IMG/VR virus record: IMGVR_UViG_3300036770_004917
Location: 1-64,000 of that record
Strand: one strand, 5' to 3'
Length of the DNA: 64,000 nt
DNA from: a virus
Below, one piece after another: positions 1-6,450 of this stretch (positions are counted from its first letter, which is position 1; every line of letters starts with the position of its first letter). The notes under the pieces are model-generated. The model was not told where the DNA came from and made no database searches. It saw nothing but the letters and a program-made list of their open reading frames with translations. A program made the position numbers and the translations under genes.

Positions 1-1
1 C

Positions 2-66
2 GACCCCCGGCGACGGAAATCGTCAACTAAAGGTTCCCCCTGGAACCCCCTCCAAAGTGTGGGGTC
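2..66 (+). other. Structured non-coding element at the window edge
   Basis: No gene is visible in bases 1-210. This part contains nested inverted repeats: GACCCC (2-7) can pair with GGGGTC (61-66), enclosing the hairpins GACG/CGTC (12-24) and GGTTCC/GGAACC (32-47, loop CCCT). A run of six T follows at 79-84. Together they could fold into a branched RNA that ends an upstream plus-strand transcript cut off by the window. It could also be a small RNA. The pairing is visible in the sequence; the role is inferred. Confidence 0.3.
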
Positions 67-107
67 TTCGGTGATAGATTTTTTCCGTTGAAGAGATAAA
101 CATCTCC

Positions 108-136
108 TTGACTCAACGGGAATGGGTCGATTAACT
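108..136 (+). promoter_or_regulatory. Candidate sigma70-type promoter
   Basis: TTGACT (108-113) lies 17 bases before TTAACT (131-136). The -35 box and the spacing are good, the -10 box is weak. It would drive the gene starting at 211 with a leader of about 65 bases. An inverted repeat lies just downstream of the -10 box. Confidence 0.35.
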
Positions 137-138
137 TC

Positions 139-163
139 GATTCGAAAATCCAGAAGTCGAATC
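139..163 (+). promoter_or_regulatory. Inverted repeat, possible operator or leader hairpin
   Basis: GATTCGA (139-145) and TCGAATC (157-163) form a perfect 7-base inverted repeat with an 11-base loop. It covers the expected transcription start of the promoter at 108-136, so it could be a repressor site or a leader hairpin. The function is inferred from position only. Confidence 0.3.
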
Positions 164-210
164 ACGCACACGCGCGAGACTAGATTCATGTATTCACGAA
201 AGGGGATGAG

Positions 211-651
211 GTGGTCTTCAATAGAAACCACGATATTCCTGCACCAAATTTCACTACAGACCTAGCGTTTGGCGAAAAAGGCGAGGATGTCGTTCGTGAC
301 TTCATTAATGACATCGCCAGCGGCTCTCTTGAGGTGAAAACCGACAGATATCGGAACGGTCGTATGGTCATAGAGACACAACAGAAGCCTAATGCATCAC
401 AAGTGTGGGTTGATTCCGGAATCAATGTCACTACTGCCAAATGGTGGGTCTACCAATACAATCTAGATGGGGCATTTCACGTGATTGCCGTAGACCGAAT
501 AAAGCGTTACCTGCGAGCCAACAGAAACAGGTTTAACGACGAGGCGAAAATTTCTCTCGGCAATCCCAACGACAATCCCGCACGAGGATTTTTGCTGTAT
601 CCCAATGACGTATTGGACCTTCTGACCAATCGCGAGTATGACGCAGGGTAA
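211..651 (+). CDS. Putative PD-(D/E)xK-like nuclease-fold protein
   Basis: A 146-residue soluble protein with a GTG start; a purine-rich stretch (AAAGGGG, 200-205) lies just upstream. The N-terminal half has EKGED, then LEVKTDRY, then an E in the strand MVIETQ. This order, with an E/D-V-K pair between two acidic positions, is the layout of PD-(D/E)xK restriction or resolvase folds. Small proteins of this type are common in phages and plasmids. No signal peptide or membrane segment is present. The start codon is the only one in this frame that follows a purine-rich stretch. The nuclease assignment rests on this short motif alone, so it could also be a catalytically dead relative. Confidence 0.45.
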   Translation: MVFNRNHDIPAPNFTTDLAFGEKGEDVVRDFINDIASGSLEVKTDRYRNGRMVIETQQKPNASQVWVDSGINVTTAKWWVYQYNLDGAFHVIAVDRIKRYLRANRNRFNDEAKISLGNPNDNPARGFLLYPNDVLDLLTNREYDAG

Positions 652-695
652 AATAGAAAGATGCCCAATTGGGCTCCCACCTAGAAGGAGGGGCT

Positions 696-1028
696 ATGTT
701 TCGCTTCAAGCCCAAGACGCTCAAGATTGGTACATGCATGACGAGGATTCCACGGCATGTCCGCATAGAGCACCACCATACGGTGGAGATGGTTTGCGGT
801 TCCTGCACTATGGTTACTCACGATGTCTACCGCTTTGAATTACCTAGTCACCCAAATCAAAAAACGCAAAAATTGTGGCGTAGAAACAAAATCCGCAGCG
901 GCAATTTTGCTCTCCTTGCAAGATGTAGTTTATGTTACGAGATACGCCCATTGGATGCGCTGGCCAACCAGTGGCTATACGATGTGAAGGCAATATCTCA
1001 AAGCGAGTACCTGTCGTGGGCACAGTAA
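696..1028 (+). CDS. Small protein with two CxxC pairs (zinc-ribbon-like)
   Basis: A 110-residue basic protein. The ATG at 696 is chosen over an in-frame ATG at 669 because a perfect AGAAGGAGG ribosome-binding site lies a few bases upstream of it. Two pairs, CGSC and CSLC, about 45 residues apart, could hold one zinc ion as a split ribbon. Several His residues precede the first pair. It begins 44 bases after the nuclease-like gene and is followed within 5 bases by a tRNA gene, so all three may share a transcript. No family was recognised and no function is claimed. Confidence 0.6.
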   Translation: MFRFKPKTLKIGTCMTRIPRHVRIEHHHTVEMVCGSCTMVTHDVYRFELPSHPNQKTQKLWRRNKIRSGNFALLARCSLCYEIRPLDALANQWLYDVKAISQSEYLSWAQ

Positions 1029-1032
1029 ATAA

Positions 1033-1106
1033 GCCTCAGTAACTCAATCGGATAGAGTACCGGCCTTCTAAGCCGTTAGTTGCAGGTTCGAGTCCTGCCT
1101 GGGGCG
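1033..1106 (+). tRNA. tRNA-Arg (anticodon TCT)
   Basis: A cloverleaf can be drawn by eye. Acceptor arm GCCTCAG/CTGGGGC (1033-1039 with 1099-1105), D arm ACTC/GAGT, anticodon arm with loop CTTCTAA giving anticodon TCT, T arm GCAGG/CCTGC with loop TTCGAGT. The discriminator is G at 1106 and CCA is not encoded. The top pair of the anticodon stem is a C-T mismatch. The tRNA reads AGA, a rare codon in many actinobacteria, which fits a phage that supplements its host's tRNA pool. Confidence 0.88.
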
Positions 1107-1107
1107 C

Positions 1108-1518
1108 TCAAAGATTTTCGAACTTCCATACCTGTTCTGGGCAGAAGTTCACTACCGCAGAACCAACGAGCGCCGTGATTAGTTCGGTGTCACCGCCAGC
1201 CCCAACAATTGCCCAGATAACGTCTGGACCAGTTGCACCATCGCGAAGCGACTGACAAACAATGTAGCCAGTGTCAATCATGTCGCTGTCGGGAACATAG
1301 ATTGTTCCTGGGTAATTCAACTCAATATCCAAAATGAATTCATCTTCGGTTGTCCATGTTGGCTCGGGAATTGTCGGTGCTGGAGTCGCAACCGGTACTT
1401 CGGTCGTAGCGGTGGTCTCATCCGTGGTATCCGGAGCATCGGTGCTGTCCACGTATACAGTCTTGGTGCCGCCGCATGCAGCAAGAAAGAGTGCGCCAAT
1501 AATCAACAGCCGCTTCAT
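1108..1518 (-). CDS. DUF732-like secreted lipoprotein
   Basis: A 136-residue protein with a type II signal peptide: basic start MKRLL, hydrophobic core, lipobox LAAC with the lipidated cysteine at residue 15. A Thr/Pro-rich linker (about 25-55) follows, then a compact domain with two cysteines (GYIVCQSL and VNFCPE) that may form a disulfide. The spacing and the pattern before the first Cys resemble DUF732, a family largely confined to actinobacteria. A GGAAGG ribosome-binding site precedes the start. On a phage, such a protein would sit on the outer face of the infected cell's membrane and might alter surface properties or exclude other phages; that role is inferred. It converges with the tRNA, one base apart. 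Confidence 0.72.
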   Translation of the reverse strand: MKRLLIIGALFLAACGGTKTVYVDSTDAPDTTDETTATTEVPVATPAPTIPEPTWTTEDEFILDIELNYPGTIYVPDSDMIDTGYIVCQSLRDGATGPDVIWAIVGAGGDTELITALVGSAVVNFCPEQVWKFENL

Positions 1519-1624
1519 TGTATGCCTTCCGTTTTGACAAGGGCCGCATGCCCGAGCAGAGTCAATCTAGCATTTAATTGCACAACAATACATAAGAAAA
1601 TGAAGTTTTTCTACACTAATAGCA

Positions 1625-1840
1625 CTACGCTCTTTGGCGAATAAGTTCCTGCATTAATGCTATTTCATTCGTTTGTGTTTGTATTATTGAGTAGGAAAGC
1701 GACATTACGTCATGGTCGTCTGTTGTGCGAAGAACGTCATGAGCCATAACCAGAGCCATCTTGTGGTGTTCAATCATCTCTCTGAGAAATTTCACTTCCT
1801 CGGGAGCGAGGTTTGTAATTCCAGAAGTTCGTTTCATCAT
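1625..1840 (-). CDS. Short DUF305-like protein
   Basis: A 71-residue protein. The start at 1840 is chosen because ATG and the TGA of the upstream nuclease gene share four bases (ATGA), which indicates translational coupling. A longer in-frame ORF running upstream from 1840 would overlap that gene almost entirely. The sequence FLREMIEHHKMALVMA and the later Q-x-x-E-I-A-L-M stretch match the metal-binding helices of DUF305, a four-helix ferritin-like family. Full DUF305 domains are about twice this length, so this is a half-size version and may dimerise. No signal peptide is visible. The function in the phage is unknown. Confidence 0.65.
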   Translation of the reverse strand: MMKRTSGITNLAPEEVKFLREMIEHHKMALVMAHDVLRTTDDHDVMSLSYSIIQTQTNEIALMQELIRQRA

Positions 1841-2241
1841 TTCGTTTTGAACTCTGTCCAGGTTTTGTCGCCAATTCCAAAGTACTCGCGTGCATATCCG
1901 GCGCCAATGATGTCCTTGTTGAGGCATGCAGTGGCTGGGGAGGTGATGTCGCCAGACGAATAGATTTCAGCCAACACCCGACCATATTTTTCGTTTTTGT
2001 CGACTACCGTTTTAATGAATACGGTTTCGTGGTTATGTAGCCAATCTTTTGTGAATTCCTTGGCTTTTAGCCCCATCGCTTTCTCGGCAGCATCTTTTGT
2101 TCGTGATTCAGGCGTATTGACTCCATACAGGCGAACGCGAATCTTATGATGAACGCTGAAACCGAGGTCGACCATCAGGTCTACTGTGTCTCCGTCAATG
2201 ACATTAAGAACTTTCCCGGTGTACCAGTATGGGTCAATCAT
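1837..2241 (-). CDS. Thermonuclease (SNase)-like nuclease
   Basis: A 134-residue single-domain protein of the staphylococcal nuclease family, which makes calcium-dependent cuts in DNA or RNA. The calcium loop DGDT (16-19), the strand VRLYGVNTPE (catalytic Arg37 and Glu45) and KYGR (Arg88) line up with SNase residues D19-T22, R35, E43 and R87. The usual Asp before TPE is Asn here, a change seen in many bacterial homologues. There is no signal peptide, so it should act in the cytoplasm or be packaged. It could degrade host nucleic acid. The gene sits between the 652-residue protein and the DUF305 gene on the same strand. Confidence 0.85.
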   Translation of the reverse strand: MIDPYWYTGKVLNVIDGDTVDLMVDLGFSVHHKIRVRLYGVNTPESRTKDAAEKAMGLKAKEFTKDWLHNHETVFIKTVVDKNEKYGRVLAEIYSSGDITSPATACLNKDIIGAGYAREYFGIGDKTWTEFKTK

Positions 2242-2256
2242 TTTCTACCATCTTTC

Positions 2257-4215
2257 CTAGATAAATCGTTCGCGACGCTTCTTTGCCTCTTCTGCACGAC
2301 GCTCCTGCATATCGGCAGAACCCGAGTTGCGGGTACTTGGGGTCTTGGGATTTACCGGAGGAAGGCCGTACGTTTCTCGGTACGCATTCACTTCTTCCTC
2401 TGTTTCAAGTTTGTCGTAACCCTGACCCTTTCCGGTGCGACGACGCTCTTCTGCTTCAATGCGACCCTCCATCGAATCCGCAGAGCCCGTCATTCCACTT
2501 GGGCGCGAACCAGGTTTTGGAGTATTGGCTTCTGCCCTGCGTTCTTGCGTGTCCGCAGAACCAGCCCTGGATGAACTTGGCGAAGACATGGATGGCTTCC
2601 GTCTATCACGATTCTTATCTGGAGCAACATCGCCCTCACGAGTAATTTTCGGGCGTGATTCTCTTGCTTTTGCCTCACGACGCTCGCGGTAATAGTCACT
2701 GATTTTTTTGTCATCTTCGCGAACCATATCTGGTGATATGTACGTTCCGTCAGCGGCAATTTTTCCACCATTGGGCAAACGACCAGGGTTCCAATTCGTC
2801 TTCTGTCCAGGCTTGAGTTTTCTTGTCTCGCCATCAATGAACTTACTGAATGCCTCGCCATCAAAACCTCTAGACGTTAGGTTCTCCCTAATGGAACCAC
2901 GTTCGCGAGTATCGGCGGAACCAATGTCCGTTTGCCAACGCTTGACAATTTTGCCCTGCCTCTGCCGACGGCGCTTATTGGTGTCTTCTTGTTCGGTCGA
3001 CCTGGCGTAGTCAGTTCCTTCTTGAATCGTTCCATCACCATCGGCATCACGTGCATTGGGGTCATAGTTTGCGGAACCCGACGCACCAGCCCCTGCTTGG
3101 CTTCCGACTGTTCCGCCCTGCCTGTTGGCGACAGTGCCTCCCTGCTGAGCAACGGGAGCACCGAGCGCTTTAATGTGGAAATCATAAGCGTCAAGAGATT
3201 TTTTGCCCTTACCCGCTTCCTTGTAGCGGCGATATCTAGCAAGTAGATTTTGGCCCTTTTCTGCGAGTTTCTTTGCTGACTCAATGGTCTGAGGAACAGG
3301 CTCGCCCCATGCGGCTGCAGATAGCGCAAGTCTGGTTGGGCGACCCTTTTCGTCCTTCATTGGGCCACGAGGATTAGTGAAGAAACGAGTCAAAAACGAG
3401 CCCTTGCGGCGCATCTTCTCTGGCGTGTCTGCAGGTCCCTTGACTCCAGGCTTAAGGTTGGAGCCTTCCGTTTTATTGAAGTGCTTTCTGCCAGCAGCAG
3501 TTAGGCCACCCTTTGGGTCACGAAGAACGGGTTTCTTCGCTGCCTTTTCTTCAATCTTGATGTCGAGCGAAGTGTAGCCACCCCTCGATGTGCGTCGCTT
3601 CATTAAACTTTGTTTAAACGATTCGGCTTCATCGCCGAACATCCACTTTGCTTCTTCGTCAGTGAGTTCTTCGTTTTCGGGGAAAAGAGAATCAACCTCA
3701 TCGTCGCTCATTGAATCCATCCAACTGGAAATTCTATTTTCCTCGCGAACCTTTGCGGCCTTCTCTTCTGTTTGGTTTTGTTTTTCTTCCGTGATTGGAC
3801 CACCAACAACCCATGCGCGACAAGTACGTTTGGCAGCACACTTAAAATCAAATGCTTCGCAATACCCAAGTTCGCCAGCAGAATCTATTGCTGCCCACTC
3901 GTCTGGACGCTCTCCCTCGGTAACGCCAGAACTAATGCAGTCTTTCATTTGTGGGGTGACAATGAACATGACGCAATTCCCGCATAGTTGCTTCTTGGCG
4001 GAAGCAACGTCAACATTCCATTCAGCGCCAATTTTCTCCCAGTAATCCTCGTTGGGCTCGGACGGATTGAGCGGCCCATACATTGCAGAATCGATGGCGG
4101 TTTTTCGATTCTTAAGGTTTACGGCAATATCCTTTGTAGCGATAGGACACGAATCCTCAACCTTGAACGATAATTCGCCATTGAGAATCTGCTCATAAAT
4201 AGAATTGTCCATCAT
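2257..4215 (-). CDS. Phage protein with cysteine cluster, DUF6321-like domain and GSAD repeats
   Basis: 652 residues in four parts. Residues 45-140 carry CGNC, then single Cys at 93, 119, 126 and 132, ending RTCRAWVVGGP. This spacing suggests an iron-sulfur (HiPIP-like) or zinc site. Residues 210-335 contain GGLTAAGRKHF, NLKPGVKG and KGSFLTRFF, resembling the phage domain DUF6321. Residues 346-402 hold IKAL followed by DADGDG, a reduced form of the module found in P1, P3 and P4. The C-terminal 230 residues are highly charged and carry four GSAD-x-x-E-R repeats. Its ATG overlaps the stop of the preceding small gene (TAATG). Probably a virion or head-assembly protein, since it lies just downstream of the capsid gene; that is inference. 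Confidence 0.6.
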   Translation of the reverse strand: MMDNSIYEQILNGELSFKVEDSCPIATKDIAVNLKNRKTAIDSAMYGPLNPSEPNEDYWEKIGAEWNVDVASAKKQLCGNCVMFIVTPQMKDCISSGVTEGERPDEWAAIDSAGELGYCEAFDFKCAAKRTCRAWVVGGPITEEKQNQTEEKAAKVREENRISSWMDSMSDDEVDSLFPENEELTDEEAKWMFGDEAESFKQSLMKRRTSRGGYTSLDIKIEEKAAKKPVLRDPKGGLTAAGRKHFNKTEGSNLKPGVKGPADTPEKMRRKGSFLTRFFTNPRGPMKDEKGRPTRLALSAAAWGEPVPQTIESAKKLAEKGQNLLARYRRYKEAGKGKKSLDAYDFHIKALGAPVAQQGGTVANRQGGTVGSQAGAGASGSANYDPNARDADGDGTIQEGTDYARSTEQEDTNKRRRQRQGKIVKRWQTDIGSADTRERGSIRENLTSRGFDGEAFSKFIDGETRKLKPGQKTNWNPGRLPNGGKIAADGTYISPDMVREDDKKISDYYRERREAKARESRPKITREGDVAPDKNRDRRKPSMSSPSSSRAGSADTQERRAEANTPKPGSRPSGMTGSADSMEGRIEAEERRRTGKGQGYDKLETEEEVNAYRETYGLPPVNPKTPSTRNSGSADMQERRAEEAKKRRERFI

Positions 4216-4388
4216 TAGTCCTCGCCGTTACTAAACTTGCCGGGCTTTTTCTTTTTTCTTTTCGACTGCATATCTTCGGAGTCAAGAATCTCCTCAATAT
4301 CATCAGCGCTACCGCGATAATTTTTGAGATGCTTAATCTCGGACCAGTCGTAATCGTCTTCGTCAAACGATGATGTATTTCTGGGCAT
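4215..4388 (-). CDS. Small acidic/basic hypothetical protein with one GSAD motif
   Basis: 57 residues if started at MPRN (4388), where GGAAG lies at a suitable distance. An in-frame ATG at 4412 has no ribosome-binding site and lies right after the capsid terminator. The protein is charged throughout, with an acidic start, the sequence RGSADDIEEI in the middle and a lysine-rich end. The GSAD motif is the same as that repeated four times in the protein encoded next, to which it is joined by TAATG. The two may act together or derive from one ancestral gene. No family was recognised. Confidence 0.55.
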   Translation of the reverse strand: MPRNTSSFDEDDYDWSEIKHLKNYRGSADDIEEILDSEDMQSKRKKKKPGKFSNGED

Positions 4389-4420
4389 GTCTTTCTTCCA
4401 CTTGTGTTGCATAAAGGAAA

Positions 4421-4455
4421 GACCCCCGGCCCGGCTTGCGCCGAAACCGGGGGTC
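4421..4455 (-). terminator. Rho-independent terminator after the major capsid gene
   Basis: Perfect 9-base stem GACCCCCGG (4421-4429) with CCGGGGGTC (4447-4455), with a further CGGC/GCCG pairing inside the loop. Read on the minus strand it is followed by TTTCCTTTAT. It lies 41 bases past the capsid stop codon, so it should end most capsid transcripts and set the level of readthrough into the GSAD genes. Confidence 0.8.
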
Positions 4456-4495
4456 CATACCTACTTCACTGGACTTTTCTATCCAGCGTCACCTA

Positions 4496-5803
4496 TCAGG
4501 CGGGCTCGGCGTCGAAGTCCACCTTGACGAAGGCCTCAGGACGCTTGACGGCGAGAGCCAGACGCTGTTCGGCCAGAACGACGATTGCGTTACGGACGAA
4601 GAAGTCGGCGTGCTGCTCGCTGATGCGGATGCTGGCCTGCTCGCGGTCGTACAACTGAGCGCCGGTTCCGAATGCGCCGACGAGTGCGGTGCCTTCGGGG
4701 ATGGCGGGGGTCTCAACCACGGGGATGCGCCACAACTTGGGCTCGCCACCGAGGGCCACGGACACTGCAACGAGGTACTGACCGTTGCTGTCCTTGGCGA
4801 GTTCGATGTCTTCCCAGTCGTTGGGGTGCATTACGACGCCAGTTGGCTCGTAGTAGGCGAGGAAGGACAAGGTTGCGGCGCGACGAATCGCATCGGCCTT
4901 GGTGTCCGGTACTGGGGTGGTGGCGCCATCGGACCAGGCGTATTCCTGGATGCCGGTGGTGCTGAGTACGCCAGTGAGGTTCTCGCCAGTGCCATCGCCG
5001 CTCAGAATCTGAGCGTCTTCCTGGAGGCGCAGACCGTACATCAACTCGTTGTCGATGATGCTACGAAGTTGTGGCTCATCGGCGAGTACGTTGCGGTGGG
5101 CTGCTTCCCAGTGGGCGATGGTGCGGACGGGAGCCTGCTCGCCTACGAAGGTGAAGGATGACTGGGGCTTGGCACCGAAGGCAGTACCGGCGCCATTGCG
5201 CTCGGCAACGGCAGCGGCATTGTTGGTGAAGCCGGTCATGCGGAAGTATTCAATGACGGCCGCGGTCGTGGTGCGAACTGGGAACAGGTCGCGAACGCGC
5301 TTGGTGCGCATTGGGGGAACCACGATGGGGTCACGCTGAATGGTGCCGAATGAACCAGGGGTGCCGGTGGGTAGACCCGAGTACATGTCCTTCACGTTGT
5401 AGCCACCAGCGGTGAGTACGGTATTGGTGACGTAGGGGGCGCTCATGTTTGCGCCATTACGTCCACCCTGAAGGGACTTGAACTCCATTGAGTTGATGAA
5501 CTCGTCGCCGACTGACTTGAAACTGGCGCGGGGGAATGCTCCACCAGCGGCAGCGGCTGCTGCTACTGAATTGGCTCCACCGTTGTTCCAGGTGTCGACT
5601 TCGCGGAGACCTTCGAGGCCATCGATGAGGCTCTTGATTTCCTTGATGTCGCGCATGTTCTTGTCGAACGCACTCTTCTGTTCAGTGCTTACGACGACGG
5701 TGCCATTCTCAATCTTGAATGAGTCGGCGATTGACTTGTTGTCTGCCATCTTTTGACGAAGTGCGCTCTGCAGTTCGTTTAGGCGGGAAGTGTCTTCTGA
5801 CAT
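4496..5803 (-). CDS. Major capsid protein, HK97 fold
   Basis: 435 residues, the building block of the icosahedral head. Residues 1-95 are a charged helical delta (scaffold) domain ending in a Gly/Ala linker. Two possible maturation sites, ASFK-SVGD (96/97) and MEFK-SLQG (109/110), fall where HK97 gp5 is cut (K103/S104). The rest has family hallmarks: LMYGLRLQEDAQILSGDGTG, then TALVGAFGTGAQLYDR, SEQHADFFVRN and RLALAVKRPEAFV. A GGAG site precedes the start, and a strong terminator follows. Its base composition is visibly more GC-rich than that of the giant genes upstream, as expected for a very highly expressed gene. It is unusual in lying about 47 kb downstream of its protease. Confidence 0.97.
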   Translation of the reverse strand: MSEDTSRLNELQSALRQKMADNKSIADSFKIENGTVVVSTEQKSAFDKNMRDIKEIKSLIDGLEGLREVDTWNNGGANSVAAAAAAGGAFPRASFKSVGDEFINSMEFKSLQGGRNGANMSAPYVTNTVLTAGGYNVKDMYSGLPTGTPGSFGTIQRDPIVVPPMRTKRVRDLFPVRTTTAAVIEYFRMTGFTNNAAAVAERNGAGTAFGAKPQSSFTFVGEQAPVRTIAHWEAAHRNVLADEPQLRSIIDNELMYGLRLQEDAQILSGDGTGENLTGVLSTTGIQEYAWSDGATTPVPDTKADAIRRAATLSFLAYYEPTGVVMHPNDWEDIELAKDSNGQYLVAVSVALGGEPKLWRIPVVETPAIPEGTALVGAFGTGAQLYDREQASIRISEQHADFFVRNAIVVLAEQRLALAVKRPEAFVKVDFDAEPA

Positions 5804-5956
5804 TTTAACTCCAGTTGTTTGGTGGGTTTGTTGGGTGTGCTTTCATTAATGGCTTAGGTAAGCACCCAGCCCTTAAACTCATAGACTAATGTACATCACC
5901 GATTTGCTGGTGCATTGCAACAAATTCGATTTAGTTCAATATTTATGAGAGATTTT
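5804..5956 (-). promoter_or_regulatory. Capsid gene leader region with hairpin
   Basis: A 153-base gap upstream of the capsid gene on the minus strand. It contains a hairpin (GGGTG-t-GCTT with AAGCACCC, about 5833-5866) and a smaller repeat CACCAGC...CGGTG, then GGAG before the start codon. No convincing -35/-10 pair was found, although the length and the change in composition make a dedicated capsid promoter likely. Confidence 0.3.
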
Positions 5957-6142
5957 TTAGTCGCCCTTTCGGGGAATTTCATTGACGTCATTAAGTAATG
6001 TTTCGTACAATTTTTTGTTCTCTTCACTATCGTCAACGGCAGACGAGACAAGAGAAAATGAGTACAGAATTGCGCGTTTCTTTTGGTCATCGGTGTATGT
6101 TCCGTTTGGCCCCATCGCTCGTTGTTGCATTTCATTCACCAT
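5957..6142 (-). CDS. Small hypothetical protein
   Basis: 61 residues, helical and charged, with no recognised motif. Its ATG overlaps the end of the preceding 60-residue gene by 11 bases. An in-frame second ATG four residues later is also possible. The overlap with a neighbour on the same strand and the position just before the capsid gene favour a real gene over chance. There is no strong ribosome-binding site, which agrees with translation by coupling. It could be a small head or assembly protein, but nothing in the sequence proves it. Confidence 0.45.
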   Translation of the reverse strand: MVNEMQQRAMGPNGTYTDDQKKRAILYSFSLVSSAVDDSEENKKLYETLLNDVNEIPRKGD

Positions 6143-6314
6143 CCGCTGGGGGTGTCATATATACGCGAATAATTTCCCCATCTTCATCCATTACGGTTGC
6201 CTCCATTATTGGGCTATTCGGTTCATTGGAATTAGCCCTAATGAATGTGGGAACGAAGCCATTATCTTTCTTTTTTGTCCGTCTGATGCGTGAAGATTTT
6301 GATTGTTTACTCAT
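6132..6314 (-). CDS. Small basic hypothetical protein
   Basis: 60 residues. The first 16 are strongly basic (KSSRIRRTKKK), followed by a short acidic strand-rich part (MEATVMDEDGEIIRVYM). The layout suggests a nucleic-acid or capsid-binding tail on a small beta domain. A weak AGAGA site precedes the ATG. It is the first gene after the end of P4 and is coupled to the 61-residue gene. No family was recognised. Confidence 0.45.
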   Translation of the reverse strand: MSKQSKSSRIRRTKKKDNGFVPTFIRANSNEPNSPIMEATVMDEDGEIIRVYMTPPADGE

Positions 6315-6392
6315 TGGTTGTCTCTTTTAATTGCTGATTTGTTAACTCTCAAAATTCGTGACTTCTTGGGTGATGGGGTATTGAGTGCTCCG

Positions 6393-6409
6393 ATTTCATT
6401 TAATGAAAT
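6393..6409. promoter_or_regulatory. 17-base perfect palindrome
   Basis: ATTTCATT-T-AATGAAAT lies in the 136-base gap between the end of P4 and the two small genes before the capsid gene. Flanking A/T runs extend it. On the minus strand it is preceded by a T-run (GATATTTTTTC), so it might be a weak terminator for the P4 transcript, or an operator for a promoter that serves 6314-4496. Only the symmetry is certain. Confidence 0.35.
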
Positions 6410-6450
6410 TGAAAAAATATCACCAAGGCGCTTGCTGCTCTCCATCTGAA

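Noticed and set aside
533-808. Minus-strand ORF of 91 codons opposite the first two plus-strand genes
   Set aside because: It runs across the ribosome-binding site and start of the well-supported gene at 696 and has a Trp/Arg/His-rich translation typical of a non-coding frame.
4436-5161. Plus-strand ORF of 241 codons opposite the major capsid gene
   Set aside because: It is the antisense of a GC-rich, codon-biased gene; its translation is Gly/Val/Ala-rich with no motif, and no ribosome-binding site leads to it.
5896-6135. 79-codon minus-strand ORF overlapping the small gene at 5957-6142
   Set aside because: It lies in another frame of the coupled small gene, has no start signal, and its composition (Thr/His/Cys/Asn-rich) is unlike the neighbouring proteins.
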